A stretch of DNA of 64,000 nt from SYFY01 sp041752315 (lineage in GTDB: Bacteria > Pseudomonadota > Gammaproteobacteria > Pseudomonadales > Azotimanducaceae): NCBI GenBank assembly GCA_041752315.1, contig JBGSHJ010000066.1, positions 1 through 64,000 on the forward strand, read 5' to 3'. Of this stretch, positions 34,824 through 44,311 are shown in pieces. A program made the translations under genes and the position numbers. The notes under the pieces were generated by a model. That model did no database searches. It had not been told where the DNA came from and was given only the letters and a program-made list of their open reading frames with translations. Each line of letters opens with the position of its first letter. Within the stretch, counting starts at the first letter, position 1.

Positions 34824-35081
34824 ATGAGTGTTATCTGGACGGTACTGGTGGGGTTCATTGTCGGAGTGGTGGCAAGGTTTCTCAAACCTGGCAAAGACCC
34901 GTTCGGGTTCATCATCACCACTGCACTGGGTATTGGCGGCGCGCTTCTCGCGACCTACGGCGGTCAGTCGTTAGGGCTGTATCATGCGGGAGAACCAGCC
35001 GGCTTCATAGGATCGGTGATTGGTGCGATCCTGATCCTCGTACTCTACAACATGGTTGCAGGGAAGAAGGCTGGCTCCTGA
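34824..35081 (+). CDS. GlsB/YeaQ/YmgE family membrane protein
   Basis: An 85-residue protein with three glycine-rich hydrophobic segments: VIWTVLVGFIVGVVARF, GFIITTALGIGGALLATY, and GFIGSVIGAILILVLYNMV. This is the transglycosylase-associated (GlsB/YeaQ) family, a small membrane protein linked with envelope stress in other bacteria. The start is ATG 34824 (MSVIW) after GAGAGA; an ATG five codons upstream is weaker. It stands alone between the polyamine cluster and the decaying genes. Confidence 0.83.
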   Translation: MSVIWTVLVGFIVGVVARFLKPGKDPFGFIITTALGIGGALLATYGGQSLGLYHAGEPAGFIGSVIGAILILVLYNMVAGKKAGS

Positions 35082-35159
35082 AGCGCCAGTAGATCAGGCA
35101 CGAAGACTCTGAGAGTCACGCGTCAGACGATTGCGCCTGGCAACGTCTCGATACAAGTA

Positions 35160-35629
35160 CGAGTCGACACCGTTCGCGCCAATGTCGAGGCGATGGTAAC
35201 CGGAACGGTAGATCGTCTCGGGTGGCTTGACGGAGCGGTGAACAATGCCGGCATCGCCGGCTCGGTGTTCACCCCTCCTGCGGATATCGCGGAAGAAAAC
35301 TGGCTCGCCACGATCAACACCAATCTGAATGCTGTTTTCATGAGCATGAAGTTCGAGATTCCGGTGATGCTGGCGAGTGGTGATGGCACGATCGTCAAAT
35401 TCGCGTACATGGCTGGAACGTGCGGCGGGGACATCGGCAGTGCCACCTAAGTCGCCAGCACATGGGGTGTCATCGGCCTGACCAAAACTGCCGCCACAGT
35501 GCGATGAACCGACTTGGTGAATCGCGGGAAGTGTCTGATGCCATCGAATGGCTCCTGTCCAGCCAGTCGAGCTTCGTCAACGGCGCGGCCATTGCGATTG
35601 ATGGTGGAGAGATGACGCGGCTGTATTGA
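35160..35629 (+). pseudogene. SDR pseudogene
   Basis: Remains of a classical SDR. The first part reads WLDGAVNNAGIAGSVF and NTNLNAVF in one frame but stops at TAA 35448-35450. A different frame then gives VASTWGVIGLTKTAA-like text, and the end (from about 35505) reads SREVSDAIEWLLSSQSSFVNGA and IDGGEMTRLY, the typical SDR C-terminus. The N-terminal nucleotide-binding segment is missing, the active-site Tyr-x-x-x-Lys is scrambled, and about 25-40 central residues are deleted. The stop is TAA, so selenocysteine does not explain it. Confidence 0.8.
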
Positions 35630-35846
35630 CGATTCTTGACGGGTGCCAATGATGCACCCGCCACTGGTGTGCCTGTGATTCCGAGAACGACAGCACGATT
35701 TGTGCGATGCCGTTTCAACCCAATTGAAATCCCCGCCCTGCTGTGGATACTCGAACCAGGGAAGGGAACACAACCCTCATCCAGTCACCTGGGTTGAGGA
35801 CTGCCTGGGCTCTGGAAGACCCAGGTTGAGGACAACAAGAGTAGAT

Positions 35847-36527
35847 ATGCGTATCTGGCGATGTCTGAACAGCGTGCGTGCCGGTGCGGTCCTCTCGCTG
35901 GGCTGCCTGTCGATGGGCGCAGCCAGCATTGGGCCAGCGGACGGTGAAGGCAGTGCAGTCTTCAGCGATGGTAGCCAGGCACAACTTCGCAGGGTCTTCA
36001 CCTACAGGCAGGAAGATGGCGTACCGGTCTTTACGGACAAGGTACCGTTGAATCAGAAGTATGAGGTCATGGAGTTCGCCTGCTACGCGTGTGACCCGCA
36101 GTCCAAGGTCGATTGGCGCGCAACGCGTTTGCACACGGACAAGTACGCTGACCTGATTGTTTCGGCCGCCAGGAACTACGACGTTGACGTGGCACTGATC
36201 CGGGCCATCATTCATGCGGAGTCAGGCTTCAACCCTTCTGCACGATCGAACAAGGGTGCTACCGGCCTGATGCAGTTGATGCCAGGAACGGCAGCCGACA
36301 TGGGTGTCGTCGACATCCATGCCGTTGCAGACAACATCGAAGGTGGCGTGAAATACCTCGCGATGTTGCTGGGTCAGTATAAAGGCGACATCACGCTGGC
36401 GACCGCGGCCTACAACTCAGGCCCTGCCAACGTGGACAAGTACGGCGGTATTCCTCCATTTGCAGAAACGCAGACCTATGTCGAACGCGTAAAAATACTG
36501 CACGAGCGTTACAAGGCGGTAGGTTAG
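35847..36527 (+). CDS. Lytic transglycosylase, SLT domain
   Basis: 226 residues. An N-terminal signal-like segment (about 10-30) precedes a region with FTYRQEDGVPVFTDK, a short DUF4124-like piece. The SLT domain starts near residue 90: VALIRAIIHAESGFNPSARS holds the catalytic Glu, followed by KGATGLMQLMPGTA and the typical ITLATAAYNSGPANV and YVERV. It cleaves peptidoglycan between MurNAc and GlcNAc in the periplasm. The chosen start ATG 35847 gives a proper signal peptide; the upstream open stretch does not. CCTGGG/CCCAGG repeats lie just before it. Confidence 0.87.
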   Translation: MRIWRCLNSVRAGAVLSLGCLSMGAASIGPADGEGSAVFSDGSQAQLRRVFTYRQEDGVPVFTDKVPLNQKYEVMEFACYACDPQSKVDWRATRLHTDKYADLIVSAARNYDVDVALIRAIIHAESGFNPSARSNKGATGLMQLMPGTAADMGVVDIHAVADNIEGGVKYLAMLLGQYKGDITLATAAYNSGPANVDKYGGIPPFAETQTYVERVKILHERYKAVG

Positions 36528-36591
36528 CTTCGCATCAGTGGTTGCTGCTTTCTTCAATCAGGACTTGAGCCACTCCTGGTGATTTGATCTG

Positions 36592-37148
36592 TTGTCCAGT
36601 GCTCCCCAGACCAATGAAGTCAGGCGCGCAGCCATTCTCGTTCCCGGTTTCCTCGAGATTGCACGATGGTCGGGGCTGCCGTTGTTCCTTTCAGAGATCG
36701 GTGCCAGTGTCGGACTCAATCTGCTGTGGGACCAGTTTGGTCATACGTTGGGTGAGCTGACGTGGGGCAATGTTGCCTCACCGGTACAACTGACACCGAT
36801 CTGGCGCGGCCCTGCGGTGCTGGATCAGACAGTACACGTCGGTGAGCGCAGTGCATGTGATCTGAACCCGCTCGCCTCAGACAGAACTGGTCGGGGAGTG
36901 TCCAGGTCATCGACCACACCATCGTCTGCCAGTATTTTCCTGAGGCGGTGCAGCGTATGGCGGAGGCGGTGATCCGACAGGCAGCTGAACGGGCCACGGC
37001 ATTGTCGCCGCTGGCGTGGTTGCGATTTGAAGCAGATGATGGGGCACCCGGCGCGGGGCTGATGCTCTCCGTCTGGCCAGGCGGCATCGAGAAACAGATC
37101 GCACGAGCCGACGATCACGGGCGCTGGATCGATTGGCGAGGCTGGTAG
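36592..37148 (+). pseudogene. DUF2332 family pseudogene
   Basis: Two pieces of a DUF2332 protein in different frames. The first (to about 36890) reads PGFLEIARWSGLPLFLSEIG, ASVGLNLLWDQFG and SPVQLTPIWRGPAVLD, typical of the middle of the family. The second, from about 36897, reads VIDHTIVCQYFPEAV, LSPLAWLRFEADDG and LMLSVWPGGIEKQIAR, the C-terminal part. The N-terminal third is missing, and there is an internal deletion plus frameshift near 36893. It is a decayed remnant. Confidence 0.75.
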
Positions 37149-37199
37149 TCGACCACGTGATTTCAAGCACGTGATTTCAAGCAAGAGTACAGACGATCC

Positions 37200-37673
37200 A
37201 TGAGCATTGCGGAACATTTGATGAGGCTCGAAGGTGACTGGATTGCCATGAACCGTCTGTGGATGATGCCCGGTGAGTCGCCTGTTGAATCCGAGTGTCT
37301 GGCAGTGGTCGCACTTGCAGCCAACCGGAAGTTCCTGCACATCGCCTATGCCTGGGACCATGGTGGGCAACAGGAGGGGCTTCTCCTGATCGGCAAGGCA
37401 TCCAGCACCGACGAAGTCACTGCGGCCTGGATCGACTCGTGGCACAACGGTGATCGGGTGATGCATTGCACTGGTGAACTCAACGCCGAGGGAGAGTTGT
37501 CGGCACGTGGGGCTTATCCTGCTCCACCTGGACCGGATTGGGGATGGCGCATTGTCATTCAGTCCGATGCTGATCCGGATCACTGGACGCTGGTCATGAC
37601 CAACATCTCGCCTGGTGACGAAGAGCATCTTGCCGTCGAGGCGAGGTTTACCCGGGTGAGTGGCGATGACTGA
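37200..37673 (+). CDS. DUF1579-like protein
   Basis: 157 residues resembling DUF1579 proteins: an N-terminal LEGDWI motif, HIAYAWDHGGQQEGLLLIGK in the middle, and a closing WTLVMTNISPG. The fold is probably a lipocalin-like small barrel. No catalytic residues can be named. It overlaps the next ORF by eight bases (ATGACTGA), so the two are translationally coupled. Confidence 0.72.
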   Translation: MSIAEHLMRLEGDWIAMNRLWMMPGESPVESECLAVVALAANRKFLHIAYAWDHGGQQEGLLLIGKASSTDEVTAAWIDSWHNGDRVMHCTGELNAEGELSARGAYPAPPGPDWGWRIVIQSDADPDHWTLVMTNISPGDEEHLAVEARFTRVSGDD

Positions 37674-38028
37674 TCGCAAGACGCTCCTGCGTCAATACAA
37701 GGAAACGCGTCGACCAGCTGGAGTGTTTGTTGTTCGGCATCGCCCAACCGGCCGTTCATTGGTCGGGCGCAGTGCAGATCTGACTGCAATCCTGAATCGC
37801 CATCGCGCAGAACTCAAGATGGGTATGCATTCCGTCAAGGCGCTCCAGGATGACTGGAACGCATCTACCGAGGATGCGTTTGATTTTGAAGCGCTTGATA
37901 CGCTGTTGCCACCGGAGTCCGACGTGAACTGGAAGCCGGCGGATGATCTGCGTACGCTCGAACTGTTGTGGTTTGAAAAGCTGAAGAGTGAAGGGGTGCC
38001 GCTCTACACCGATCATCCCAGAAAATAG
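37666..38028 (+). CDS. GIY-YIG nuclease family protein
   Basis: A 120-residue protein of the small GIY-YIG type: GVFVVRHRPTGRSLVGRSADL is the strand pair where GIY and YIG normally stand (here GVF and LVG), followed by a helix with LKMGMH. Later residues (ALQDDWN, DFEALD) resemble the DUF-type relatives annotated as GIY-YIG-like with lost catalytic Tyr. So nuclease activity is doubtful. The start is ATG 37666 inside the end of the preceding gene; a GTG two codons upstream exists. Confidence 0.7.
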   Translation: MTDRKTLLRQYKETRRPAGVFVVRHRPTGRSLVGRSADLTAILNRHRAELKMGMHSVKALQDDWNASTEDAFDFEALDTLLPPESDVNWKPADDLRTLELLWFEKLKSEGVPLYTDHPRK

Positions 38029-38064
38029 TGAGCTTGCGCGGCTTGCTGCCCCTTAAGACTCCTG

Positions 38065-38736
38065 TCAGTCCAGTGAGCCGACGATCGACTTCCTCTGACT
38101 GAGTTCGATCCAGTTGCCATCGGGGTCGCGCACAAAGGAGATGTGGGCAACTTCACCAAGCCTGCGTGGTGCAGAACCTTCGCGACCACCGTTGGCCAGT
38201 ACTTGAGCGTGCGTTTTCAGGACATCGAAGATCTGCAGCGTCATGTAACGATAGCCAACACCAAGCTGAACCGGATCCTGGGTAACATCGCCCTGTTCGA
38301 GTACCAGCCGGGTTTCCCCACCCATGAATTCTGCGTGCCGGTTTTCGGGCAATCCCAGAGCCTGACCATAAAACCTTCGGTGACTGTCCAGATCTGACAC
38401 CACGAGATGGATGGACAACGGTGGTGTATCCGATTGTTGTGGAATCATCGTCAGAAGGTTGCCATCAGGGTCAGTCATCTGCTGCGGCGCATTCACGACG
38501 GACGACGCGATGATCAGATGCCGGATCCCCGAAGCAGCCGATGGTGTCAATGTGTCACGCACGTGATTGAGCTTGAACACACTCCTGCCGATGTCGTGTC
38601 GGTGCTGGCGGACACCGTTGCCAACGGGCAGCAACTCGCTGAAGGCAATCCCGACCGTGGTTTGCCAGAACGACAGCATGGGTTCCAGTTGATTGGTGAA
38701 AAGGCCGATGTCGATTGCGGGTTTGGCAAGGTCCAT
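38065..38736 (-). CDS. Two-domain VOC family protein
   Basis: 223 residues from ATG 38736 (MDLAKPAIDIGLFTNQ). Two VOC repeats are visible: the first up to about residue 115, ending MTDPDGNLLTMIPQ; the second with IHLVVSDLDSHRRFYGQALG and ending FVRDPDGNWIELSQ. Such proteins include extradiol dioxygenases, glyoxalases and bleomycin-resistance proteins. The open frame continues upstream to 38904 and includes a CCECGKLF stretch with a CxxC, which might be real zinc-binding sequence if translation starts at ATG 38793. I judge the shorter start more likely. Confidence 0.78.
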   Translation of the reverse strand: MDLAKPAIDIGLFTNQLEPMLSFWQTTVGIAFSELLPVGNGVRQHRHDIGRSVFKLNHVRDTLTPSAASGIRHLIIASSVVNAPQQMTDPDGNLLTMIPQQSDTPPLSIHLVVSDLDSHRRFYGQALGLPENRHAEFMGGETRLVLEQGDVTQDPVQLGVGYRYMTLQIFDVLKTHAQVLANGGREGSAPRRLGEVAHISFVRDPDGNWIELSQRKSIVGSLD

Positions 38737-39010
38737 GGGGTCGATCCGGTTTGGCAGGGTGAAGAGCTTGCCGCATTCACAGCAGAATTCCATGGCCGGT
38801 TTGAGTTCGGGATGCCCTGTTGTGCACAAAAACAGTGCGCGCGCGCCCTGAACGAACCGTTTTTGCGCCTGATCAAATGAAAACCATGGGTATTCCACGG
38901 TCAAATCGGTCGCCGCCTTCGTCTGCTGGCTGGCACGATGTCTGCACTCTCCCCAGAGTAGAAAACACGATCCCGGTCAGCCGGGATCTGACTATTCGGG
39001 GGTACATCGA

Positions 39011-40396
39011 TTGGCCGCAACATATGGCGAATGGAGGGCAAAGGCGCTGCTTGAAGATGCCAGAAGTGGTGCGGAGGCATGGAAGGCGAAGGAAGAAAGT
39101 ACCGACTATGACTACAAGATCATCCGCTATCGTCTCGATGAACTGGTGGCTGTTCGCAATTCAGGTGACCTGACTCGGTTGCTGTATTACCTGAACGAAG
39201 GTCTGCACGGCAACATGGGCGGCATGGGTGCACCACAGCTCTATTCCCGAGCGAAGTCCGGCACCAAAAACCTGATAACGGATTATGTTCGTGAGGTGGA
39301 ACTGGCTCTGCATCAGCTGGTTGCAGCGTCCGACGATGAACTTTCACGCACTGAAAAGCGCGCTTATCTGACCCGTGCGCAGGCCTGTTTTGGTCGTTCG
39401 GCACTGATGCTGAGTGGGGCTGGATCGCTGGGCCCATTTCACCTTGGTGTTCTCAAGACACTGCTGGTCGAGGATCTGCTGCCCTCCGTGATTTCCGGTG
39501 CGAGTGCCGGATCGGTCATGGCTGCCGTGATAACCACGCGTTCACGGCAGGACAGCCTGACGCTGCTCAACGACCTTGACGGCCACATGTCGATGTTTCG
39601 ATCAGACTTGCCGAGCGGTCGACAGATCACGGAAGGCAGTCTCGTCAGCCTGGTCGGACAACTGATTCCGGATCTCACGTTCATCGAGGCCGAAAAAATA
39701 TCCGGTCTGCATCTCAATGTCTCGGTCGCGCCGTCAAAGTCGCAGCAACGATCACGATTGCTCAATGCAATCACTGCACCCAACGCACTGGTACGGGAAG
39801 CCGTCATCGCCTCGTGCGCCATTCCCGGTGTCTTCCCGCCGGTGATGCTGATGGGCAGGGATGCCAATGGCCGGCGCCAGCCGTATGTTCCTTCACGCAG
39901 ATGGGTTGATGGCTCGATCTCCGGTGATCTTCCTGCACAGCGCCTCGCGCGTCTGTATGGCATCAATCACTTCATCACCAGTCAGACCAATCCGGTGGTG
40001 TTGTGGTCCTTGCAGGACCCCGGCAGCCAGAACGATCTGTTCACGCGCCTTGGTCGCATCTACCAGGCATCCACCCGGGAATGGCTGCGTGCCATCTACC
40101 CGTATGCCATGGAGACTGCGACGCATACCTGTTCACAGATTGCGAACCTCACCCAGATGTGGTTCAGCGTGCTGACGCAGGAATACACGGCGGATATCAA
40201 CATTCTCCCAACGTCCCGAAATGTGAACTACGCAAAGCTGGTCAGCACGTTGACTCCAGCAGAAACACTCGCCCTTGTTGAAGATGGTGAGCGGTCTACT
40301 TGGCCCAAGGTAGAAATGATCCGTGTGTGTACGCGTATCAGCAGGACCATCGAAACGCTGCTTGGAGAACTGGACCATCAAGCTGTGTCGACGTGA
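39011..40396 (+). CDS. Patatin-like phospholipase with DUF3336 N-terminus
   Basis: 461 residues. The N-terminal DUF3336-like helical region (about 1-125) is followed by a patatin domain: oxyanion LSGAGSLGPFHLG, nucleophile GASAGS (S165), and DGSISGDLP with the catalytic Asp. The layout matches TGL-type and bacterial patatin lipases, acting on phospholipids or triacylglycerols. The start must be TTG 39011 because no ATG or GTG is in frame upstream. The frame is open further upstream, so a start could be lost. Confidence 0.83.
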   Translation: MAATYGEWRAKALLEDARSGAEAWKAKEESTDYDYKIIRYRLDELVAVRNSGDLTRLLYYLNEGLHGNMGGMGAPQLYSRAKSGTKNLITDYVREVELALHQLVAASDDELSRTEKRAYLTRAQACFGRSALMLSGAGSLGPFHLGVLKTLLVEDLLPSVISGASAGSVMAAVITTRSRQDSLTLLNDLDGHMSMFRSDLPSGRQITEGSLVSLVGQLIPDLTFIEAEKISGLHLNVSVAPSKSQQRSRLLNAITAPNALVREAVIASCAIPGVFPPVMLMGRDANGRRQPYVPSRRWVDGSISGDLPAQRLARLYGINHFITSQTNPVVLWSLQDPGSQNDLFTRLGRIYQASTREWLRAIYPYAMETATHTCSQIANLTQMWFSVLTQEYTADINILPTSRNVNYAKLVSTLTPAETLALVEDGERSTWPKVEMIRVCTRISRTIETLLGELDHQAVST

Positions 40397-40536
40397 TCCA
40401 GCCCGATGGTTTCCATCAGCAATGGCTCTTTACGTGAATCCCCTTGCAGGCAATGCAGAACATTCCGGCACACGTCCCGGTCAATGGGCAGGCGATGGAA
40501 CATCAAAATGAATTTCGCCCGGGCAGGACATAGCCA

Positions 40537-41361
40537 GTGAGCGCAGATGTGGTTGCCCTGCTGGCGACGCTGTGCCTGGCCGGCGCGTTTGCCGGGCTCA
40601 CCGCTGGTCTCTTTGGCAATGGTGGCGGTTTTGTTGTCGTACCGGTTCTGCTGTCCGTGTTTCCCCTGTTTGGTGAAACCCACAGCAACCTGATCTATGT
40701 CGCAATCGGTACGTCACTGGCAACGATCGTCGTTTCGTCGGCAAGAGCCGTGCAGGCTCACAGAGCCAGTGGTGCGGTTGATTTTGATGTTCTGCGAACC
40801 TGGTCGATGTGGCTGATACTGGGGGTGGGCATCGGGCTGGCTGTGGCCGCGAATACTGAAGGCAAACAGTTGGTGTCCTTGTTTGCAGCGGGCGTGCTGG
40901 TTTATTCCGTCTACTTCCTGTTCCCGAATCTGTTCACCAACCTCACCCGTCACTTCACGATGCCAACCGGTGTTGCGCGAGCGGGCCTGGCTTCTTTTCT
41001 TGGAGGCTTTTCAGCGCTGCTGGGAATCGGCGGCGGTACGATCACGGTCATGACCATGACCTTGTGCAATCGGCCCATCCATCAGGCCGTCGCCACGGCT
41101 GCAGGGGTGGGATTCATCATCGGTCTGCCAGGTGCCATTGGCTTCATGATCCTCGGGATGCATGAACCTGACCTGCCGATTGGCTCCATCGGTTATGTGA
41201 ATTTCCCGGCACTGGCAGCGATATGTTCGGTGTCGCTGTTTACGGCGCCGGTTGGCGCGCGCTGGGCACACAGTCTCGATGACAGAAATCTGAAACGTCT
41301 GTTTGGCATTTATCTCGTCATCGTGTCGACGGCGATGTTCTACAAGGCTGCGCAGGCCTGA
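40537..41361 (+). CDS. TauE/SafE (TSUP) family anion exporter
   Basis: A 274-residue inner-membrane protein with about eight hydrophobic segments. The family repeat signature appears as AGLFGNGGGFVVVPVLL in the first half and SALLGIGGGTITVMTMTL in the second. It transports sulfite, sulfoacetate or related organic anions. The start is GTG 40537. A HisC-like Tat-signal gene follows 31 bases downstream. Confidence 0.87.
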   Translation: MSADVVALLATLCLAGAFAGLTAGLFGNGGGFVVVPVLLSVFPLFGETHSNLIYVAIGTSLATIVVSSARAVQAHRASGAVDFDVLRTWSMWLILGVGIGLAVAANTEGKQLVSLFAAGVLVYSVYFLFPNLFTNLTRHFTMPTGVARAGLASFLGGFSALLGIGGGTITVMTMTLCNRPIHQAVATAAGVGFIIGLPGAIGFMILGMHEPDLPIGSIGYVNFPALAAICSVSLFTAPVGARWAHSLDDRNLKRLFGIYLVIVSTAMFYKAAQA

Positions 41362-41392
41362 CCCGGGTGCAACAAACACAAAATTCCAGAGG

Positions 41393-42556
41393 ATGAACAA
41401 GATGGCTAACACGCTGAATCGCAGGTTCTTTCTTGCCGGCGCCACCGCACTCGCAGGGGCCGCGGCAAGCATCGGTTCGGCCCGAGTGATCGGCTCGTCC
41501 ACGCTGCCACCGAGCCTGCCAGGCCTTGTGTATGGCCCAACACCCGGTGTTGCCAAACTGGATGCCAACGAAAACCCTTATGGTCCAAGTCCCGGTGCGC
41601 TCAAGGCGATGAGTGAAGCTGCTGCCAAGAGCGCCTACTACGTGGGAGAATCTGTGCGCCGGCTCAAGGCCATGATCGCTGAACGACATGGCCTGACCCC
41701 CGACCATATCGGCCTGAGTGCCGGTTCAAGTGGTGTGCTGACGTATCTTGCGGTGGCCGCTGCAAGAACCGGGAAGATTCTCGGTCCCGACCTGTTCTGG
41801 GATACCACGGCGCAAGCTGCCGTACGCCAGGGCGGTGAAATTCAGCGGCTTCCCAGAACTGCGGATCTCGGCATCGATCTGGATGCCATGTATGCAGCGA
41901 TCGACGACGGCATTTCGCTCGTCCACATCACCAACCCCAACAATCCGACCGGGCTGGTACTGGATGGCAAGGCACTGACTGCGTTCTGCATCAAGGCGTC
42001 GAAGAAGGCGACGGTGCTGATCGATGAAGCCTACAACGAGTTGACGGAAAAACCGGATTACAACTCCATGGTTCCGCTCATCAAACAAGGGCACGACGTG
42101 GTGGTTGCGCGAACCTTTTCGAAGATCTACGGGCTGGCTGGCATGCGTGTCGGCTACATGATCGCGTCTCCCGAGCGCCTGGAGATGGTCAACCGATTCG
42201 GGCTTGGCGACTATGCGATGAATCAGGTCGGTGTGGCTGCAGCCATCGCCAGCTACAACGATGAAACGTTTCTGGCGTACTCGAAATCAAGAATTGTCGA
42301 GGCACGCGAGATGATCGTGGCCACGGCCAGGGCCAGTGGATTGCGGCCACTTCCTTCGCAGGCCAATTTTGTCTTCATCGATCTGGCCAACCGCAATGCC
42401 GAAGCCTTTCGCGAAAAGATGGCCGGTCGGAGTGTCCTGATCAGAGGTATCTATCGAGACTACACGCAGTGGTCGCGGGTCAGCATGGGGTTGATGCAGG
42501 ACGTCGAAAAATACGTGGCAGCCCTGCCCGCCGTACTCGACGAACTGCCGGCTTGA
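41393..42556 (+). CDS. Tat-exported histidinol-phosphate aminotransferase-like protein
   Basis: About 387 residues. The N-terminus carries a twin-arginine signal (NRRFFLAGA, then an Ala-rich hydrophobic region ending near GSARVIGS). The mature part is a class I/II PLP aminotransferase of HisC type: KLDANENPYGPS, NPNNPTG, and ARTFSKIYGLAGMRVGY with the Schiff-base Lys. A separate cytoplasmic HisC gene is at 52851. This paralogue should be folded in the cytoplasm with PLP and then exported. The start is ATG 41393 or ATG 41402, with AGAGGA upstream. Confidence 0.82.
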   Translation: MNKMANTLNRRFFLAGATALAGAAASIGSARVIGSSTLPPSLPGLVYGPTPGVAKLDANENPYGPSPGALKAMSEAAAKSAYYVGESVRRLKAMIAERHGLTPDHIGLSAGSSGVLTYLAVAAARTGKILGPDLFWDTTAQAAVRQGGEIQRLPRTADLGIDLDAMYAAIDDGISLVHITNPNNPTGLVLDGKALTAFCIKASKKATVLIDEAYNELTEKPDYNSMVPLIKQGHDVVVARTFSKIYGLAGMRVGYMIASPERLEMVNRFGLGDYAMNQVGVAAAIASYNDETFLAYSKSRIVEAREMIVATARASGLRPLPSQANFVFIDLANRNAEAFREKMAGRSVLIRGIYRDYTQWSRVSMGLMQDVEKYVAALPAVLDELPA

Positions 42557-42633
42557 CCGACGTGCAGCTATAGCCAGCCGCTGCGTGTGCGCTGCCAGAA
42601 TGAACCCCGCTGTTGCTTACTTGACGGCCGGGA

Positions 42634-44082
42634 TCATCCTCTCCAGAACGCCGGCATGAACAGGATCAGCAGGGTAAACACTTCGAGGCGCCCGACCAGC
42701 ATGCCGAATATGCCGAGCCATTTGACGACGGCGTTCATTTCCGCAAATGTCGAGGCGACCGACCCGAGGCCCGGACCCAGCAGATTGATCGTGGCCAGCA
42801 CGGCACCAAAGGCGCTCTCCAGGTCGAGACCTGCGGCCATCATGCCGATGGTCAGCAGCACCGTGGTCGCGATATAGAGGATCGTGAAGCCCAGGATGGA
42901 GACCAGGACGTCCTCTGCTACGGGCTGACTACCGAGCGTAACCATCCGCACGGCTCGGGGATGAGCCATCTGGAACAACTGACGCATGCCGGTCTTCATC
43001 AACAGAAGGACACGCACGACCTTTACACCACCTGAGGTGGACCCGGCGCACCCACCGATGAACGACACCACCACCAGCAGCATGGGCACGTGCAGGGGCC
43101 AGTCGGCAAATACCTGCGTACCAAAGCCGGTACTGGTCATGACGGATGCGGTCTGGAACACGCTGTATCGCAGAGAAGTCCAGAAGCTGTCATAGGTCGA
43201 GGTCAGGTGCAGGCTGACGGTGATCAGCAAGGTGGCCGTCAGAAAAATCAGCAGAAAGACCCGCACCTCCTCGTCGCGCAGATAACCCACCAATGAGCGC
43301 CGCCGCCAGGCGAAGAAATGCACTGAAAAATTGACTGCGCCTGCCAGCATGAAGACGATGGCGATCGCTTCGATCAGAACACTGTCGAAAAACCCGAAAC
43401 TGGCGTCGTGCGTGGAAAAGCCACCGGTCGCCACGGTTGCATAGGCGTGCGTAAGCGCGTCAAAAAATGTCATGCCCGCCGCCCAGTAGGCCAGTGCGCA
43501 GAGCAGCGTCAGTGTCGAGTAGATGAGCCACAGTGCGCGCGCCGTCTCGCTGATGCGGGGTGTCAGCTTTTCGTTCTTGCTGATACCGGACGTCTCCGCC
43601 CGGTATAACTGTGACCCTCCGACCCTGAGCAGCGGCAACAGGGCCATCGCCAGAACCACGATGCCCATGCCACCAAGAAACGAAATCTGCTGCCGGTGGT
43701 ACAGGATCGACGCCGGTAACTGGTCAAGACCGATGATCACGGTCGCGCCGGTGGTGGTAAAACCCGAGACCGACTCAAAAATGGCGTCCGTAAAATCAAG
43801 GTGTACGCTGAGCAGAAACGGCAGCGCACCCACCACGCTCAGCAACATCCAGAACACTGACACGAACAGGAAACCGTCCCGGACCGAAAGCTCGGAAGTG
43901 TGGCTTCGATTGGGCAACCAGAGCACCAGGCCCGCCATCGAGGTCAGCAGTAGCGAGATGACAAATGCCTCCGCTTCACCATCCTCATAAAGCAGCGAAA
44001 CGAACAGGGAGGGGAAAAAGCTCAGACTGTAGAGAAGCAGTAGAATGCCAAACAGACGGCCAATGGTGCGCCAGTGCAACAT
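42634..44082 (-). CDS. trkH: TrkH-family potassium uptake permease
   Basis: 482 residues with many hydrophobic segments and the repeated filter-like elements of TrkH/KtrB (SVSGFTTTGATV, YATVATGGFSTH, VMTSTGFGTQ, GGCAGSTSGGVKV). It imports K+ across the inner membrane, normally with the regulatory TrkA subunit, which is absent here. The start is ATG 44082; the open frame upstream has no membrane-protein character. It is divergent from a KdpD-like kinase gene, with a 229-base shared promoter region. Confidence 0.92.
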   Translation of the reverse strand: MLHWRTIGRLFGILLLLYSLSFFPSLFVSLLYEDGEAEAFVISLLLTSMAGLVLWLPNRSHTSELSVRDGFLFVSVFWMLLSVVGALPFLLSVHLDFTDAIFESVSGFTTTGATVIIGLDQLPASILYHRQQISFLGGMGIVVLAMALLPLLRVGGSQLYRAETSGISKNEKLTPRISETARALWLIYSTLTLLCALAYWAAGMTFFDALTHAYATVATGGFSTHDASFGFFDSVLIEAIAIVFMLAGAVNFSVHFFAWRRRSLVGYLRDEEVRVFLLIFLTATLLITVSLHLTSTYDSFWTSLRYSVFQTASVMTSTGFGTQVFADWPLHVPMLLVVVSFIGGCAGSTSGGVKVVRVLLLMKTGMRQLFQMAHPRAVRMVTLGSQPVAEDVLVSILGFTILYIATTVLLTIGMMAAGLDLESAFGAVLATINLLGPGLGSVASTFAEMNAVVKWLGIFGMLVGRLEVFTLLILFMPAFWRG

Positions 44083-44248
44083 GTCTTCGGGACGGTACAG
44101 CCAGCAACGAACAGCCGAATGCGATACCGAGAGGATAAGGATACCCGTCCTGCCCGTTCGGACCGTTCGCCACTCTCGCGCCAATACACTCCAGGAATTC
44201 AATGACGTGCATTTTCCGCTTCCTGACCACCAGGCCGCATAAAAAAGG

Positions 44249-44263
44249 CATAAGGAACTTATG
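44249..44263. promoter_or_regulatory. CATAAG-N3-CTTATG inverted repeat
   Basis: A perfect 6-bp inverted repeat with a 3-base spacer in the AT-rich divergent region between trkH and the KdpD-like kinase, preceded by GCATAAAAAAGG. It is a candidate operator, perhaps for the KdpE-like regulator encoded next door, or a -10 region. Confidence 0.45.
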
Positions 44264-44311
44264 GGTGTTTGATGCACCTTCGCGCAAGCCTGCGCCGTGG
44301 GCTGATTCCGC

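Noticed and set aside
35448..35450. In-frame stop of the SDR remnant as another recoded codon
   Set aside because: The codon is TAA and the surrounding active site is deleted; it is a pseudogene.
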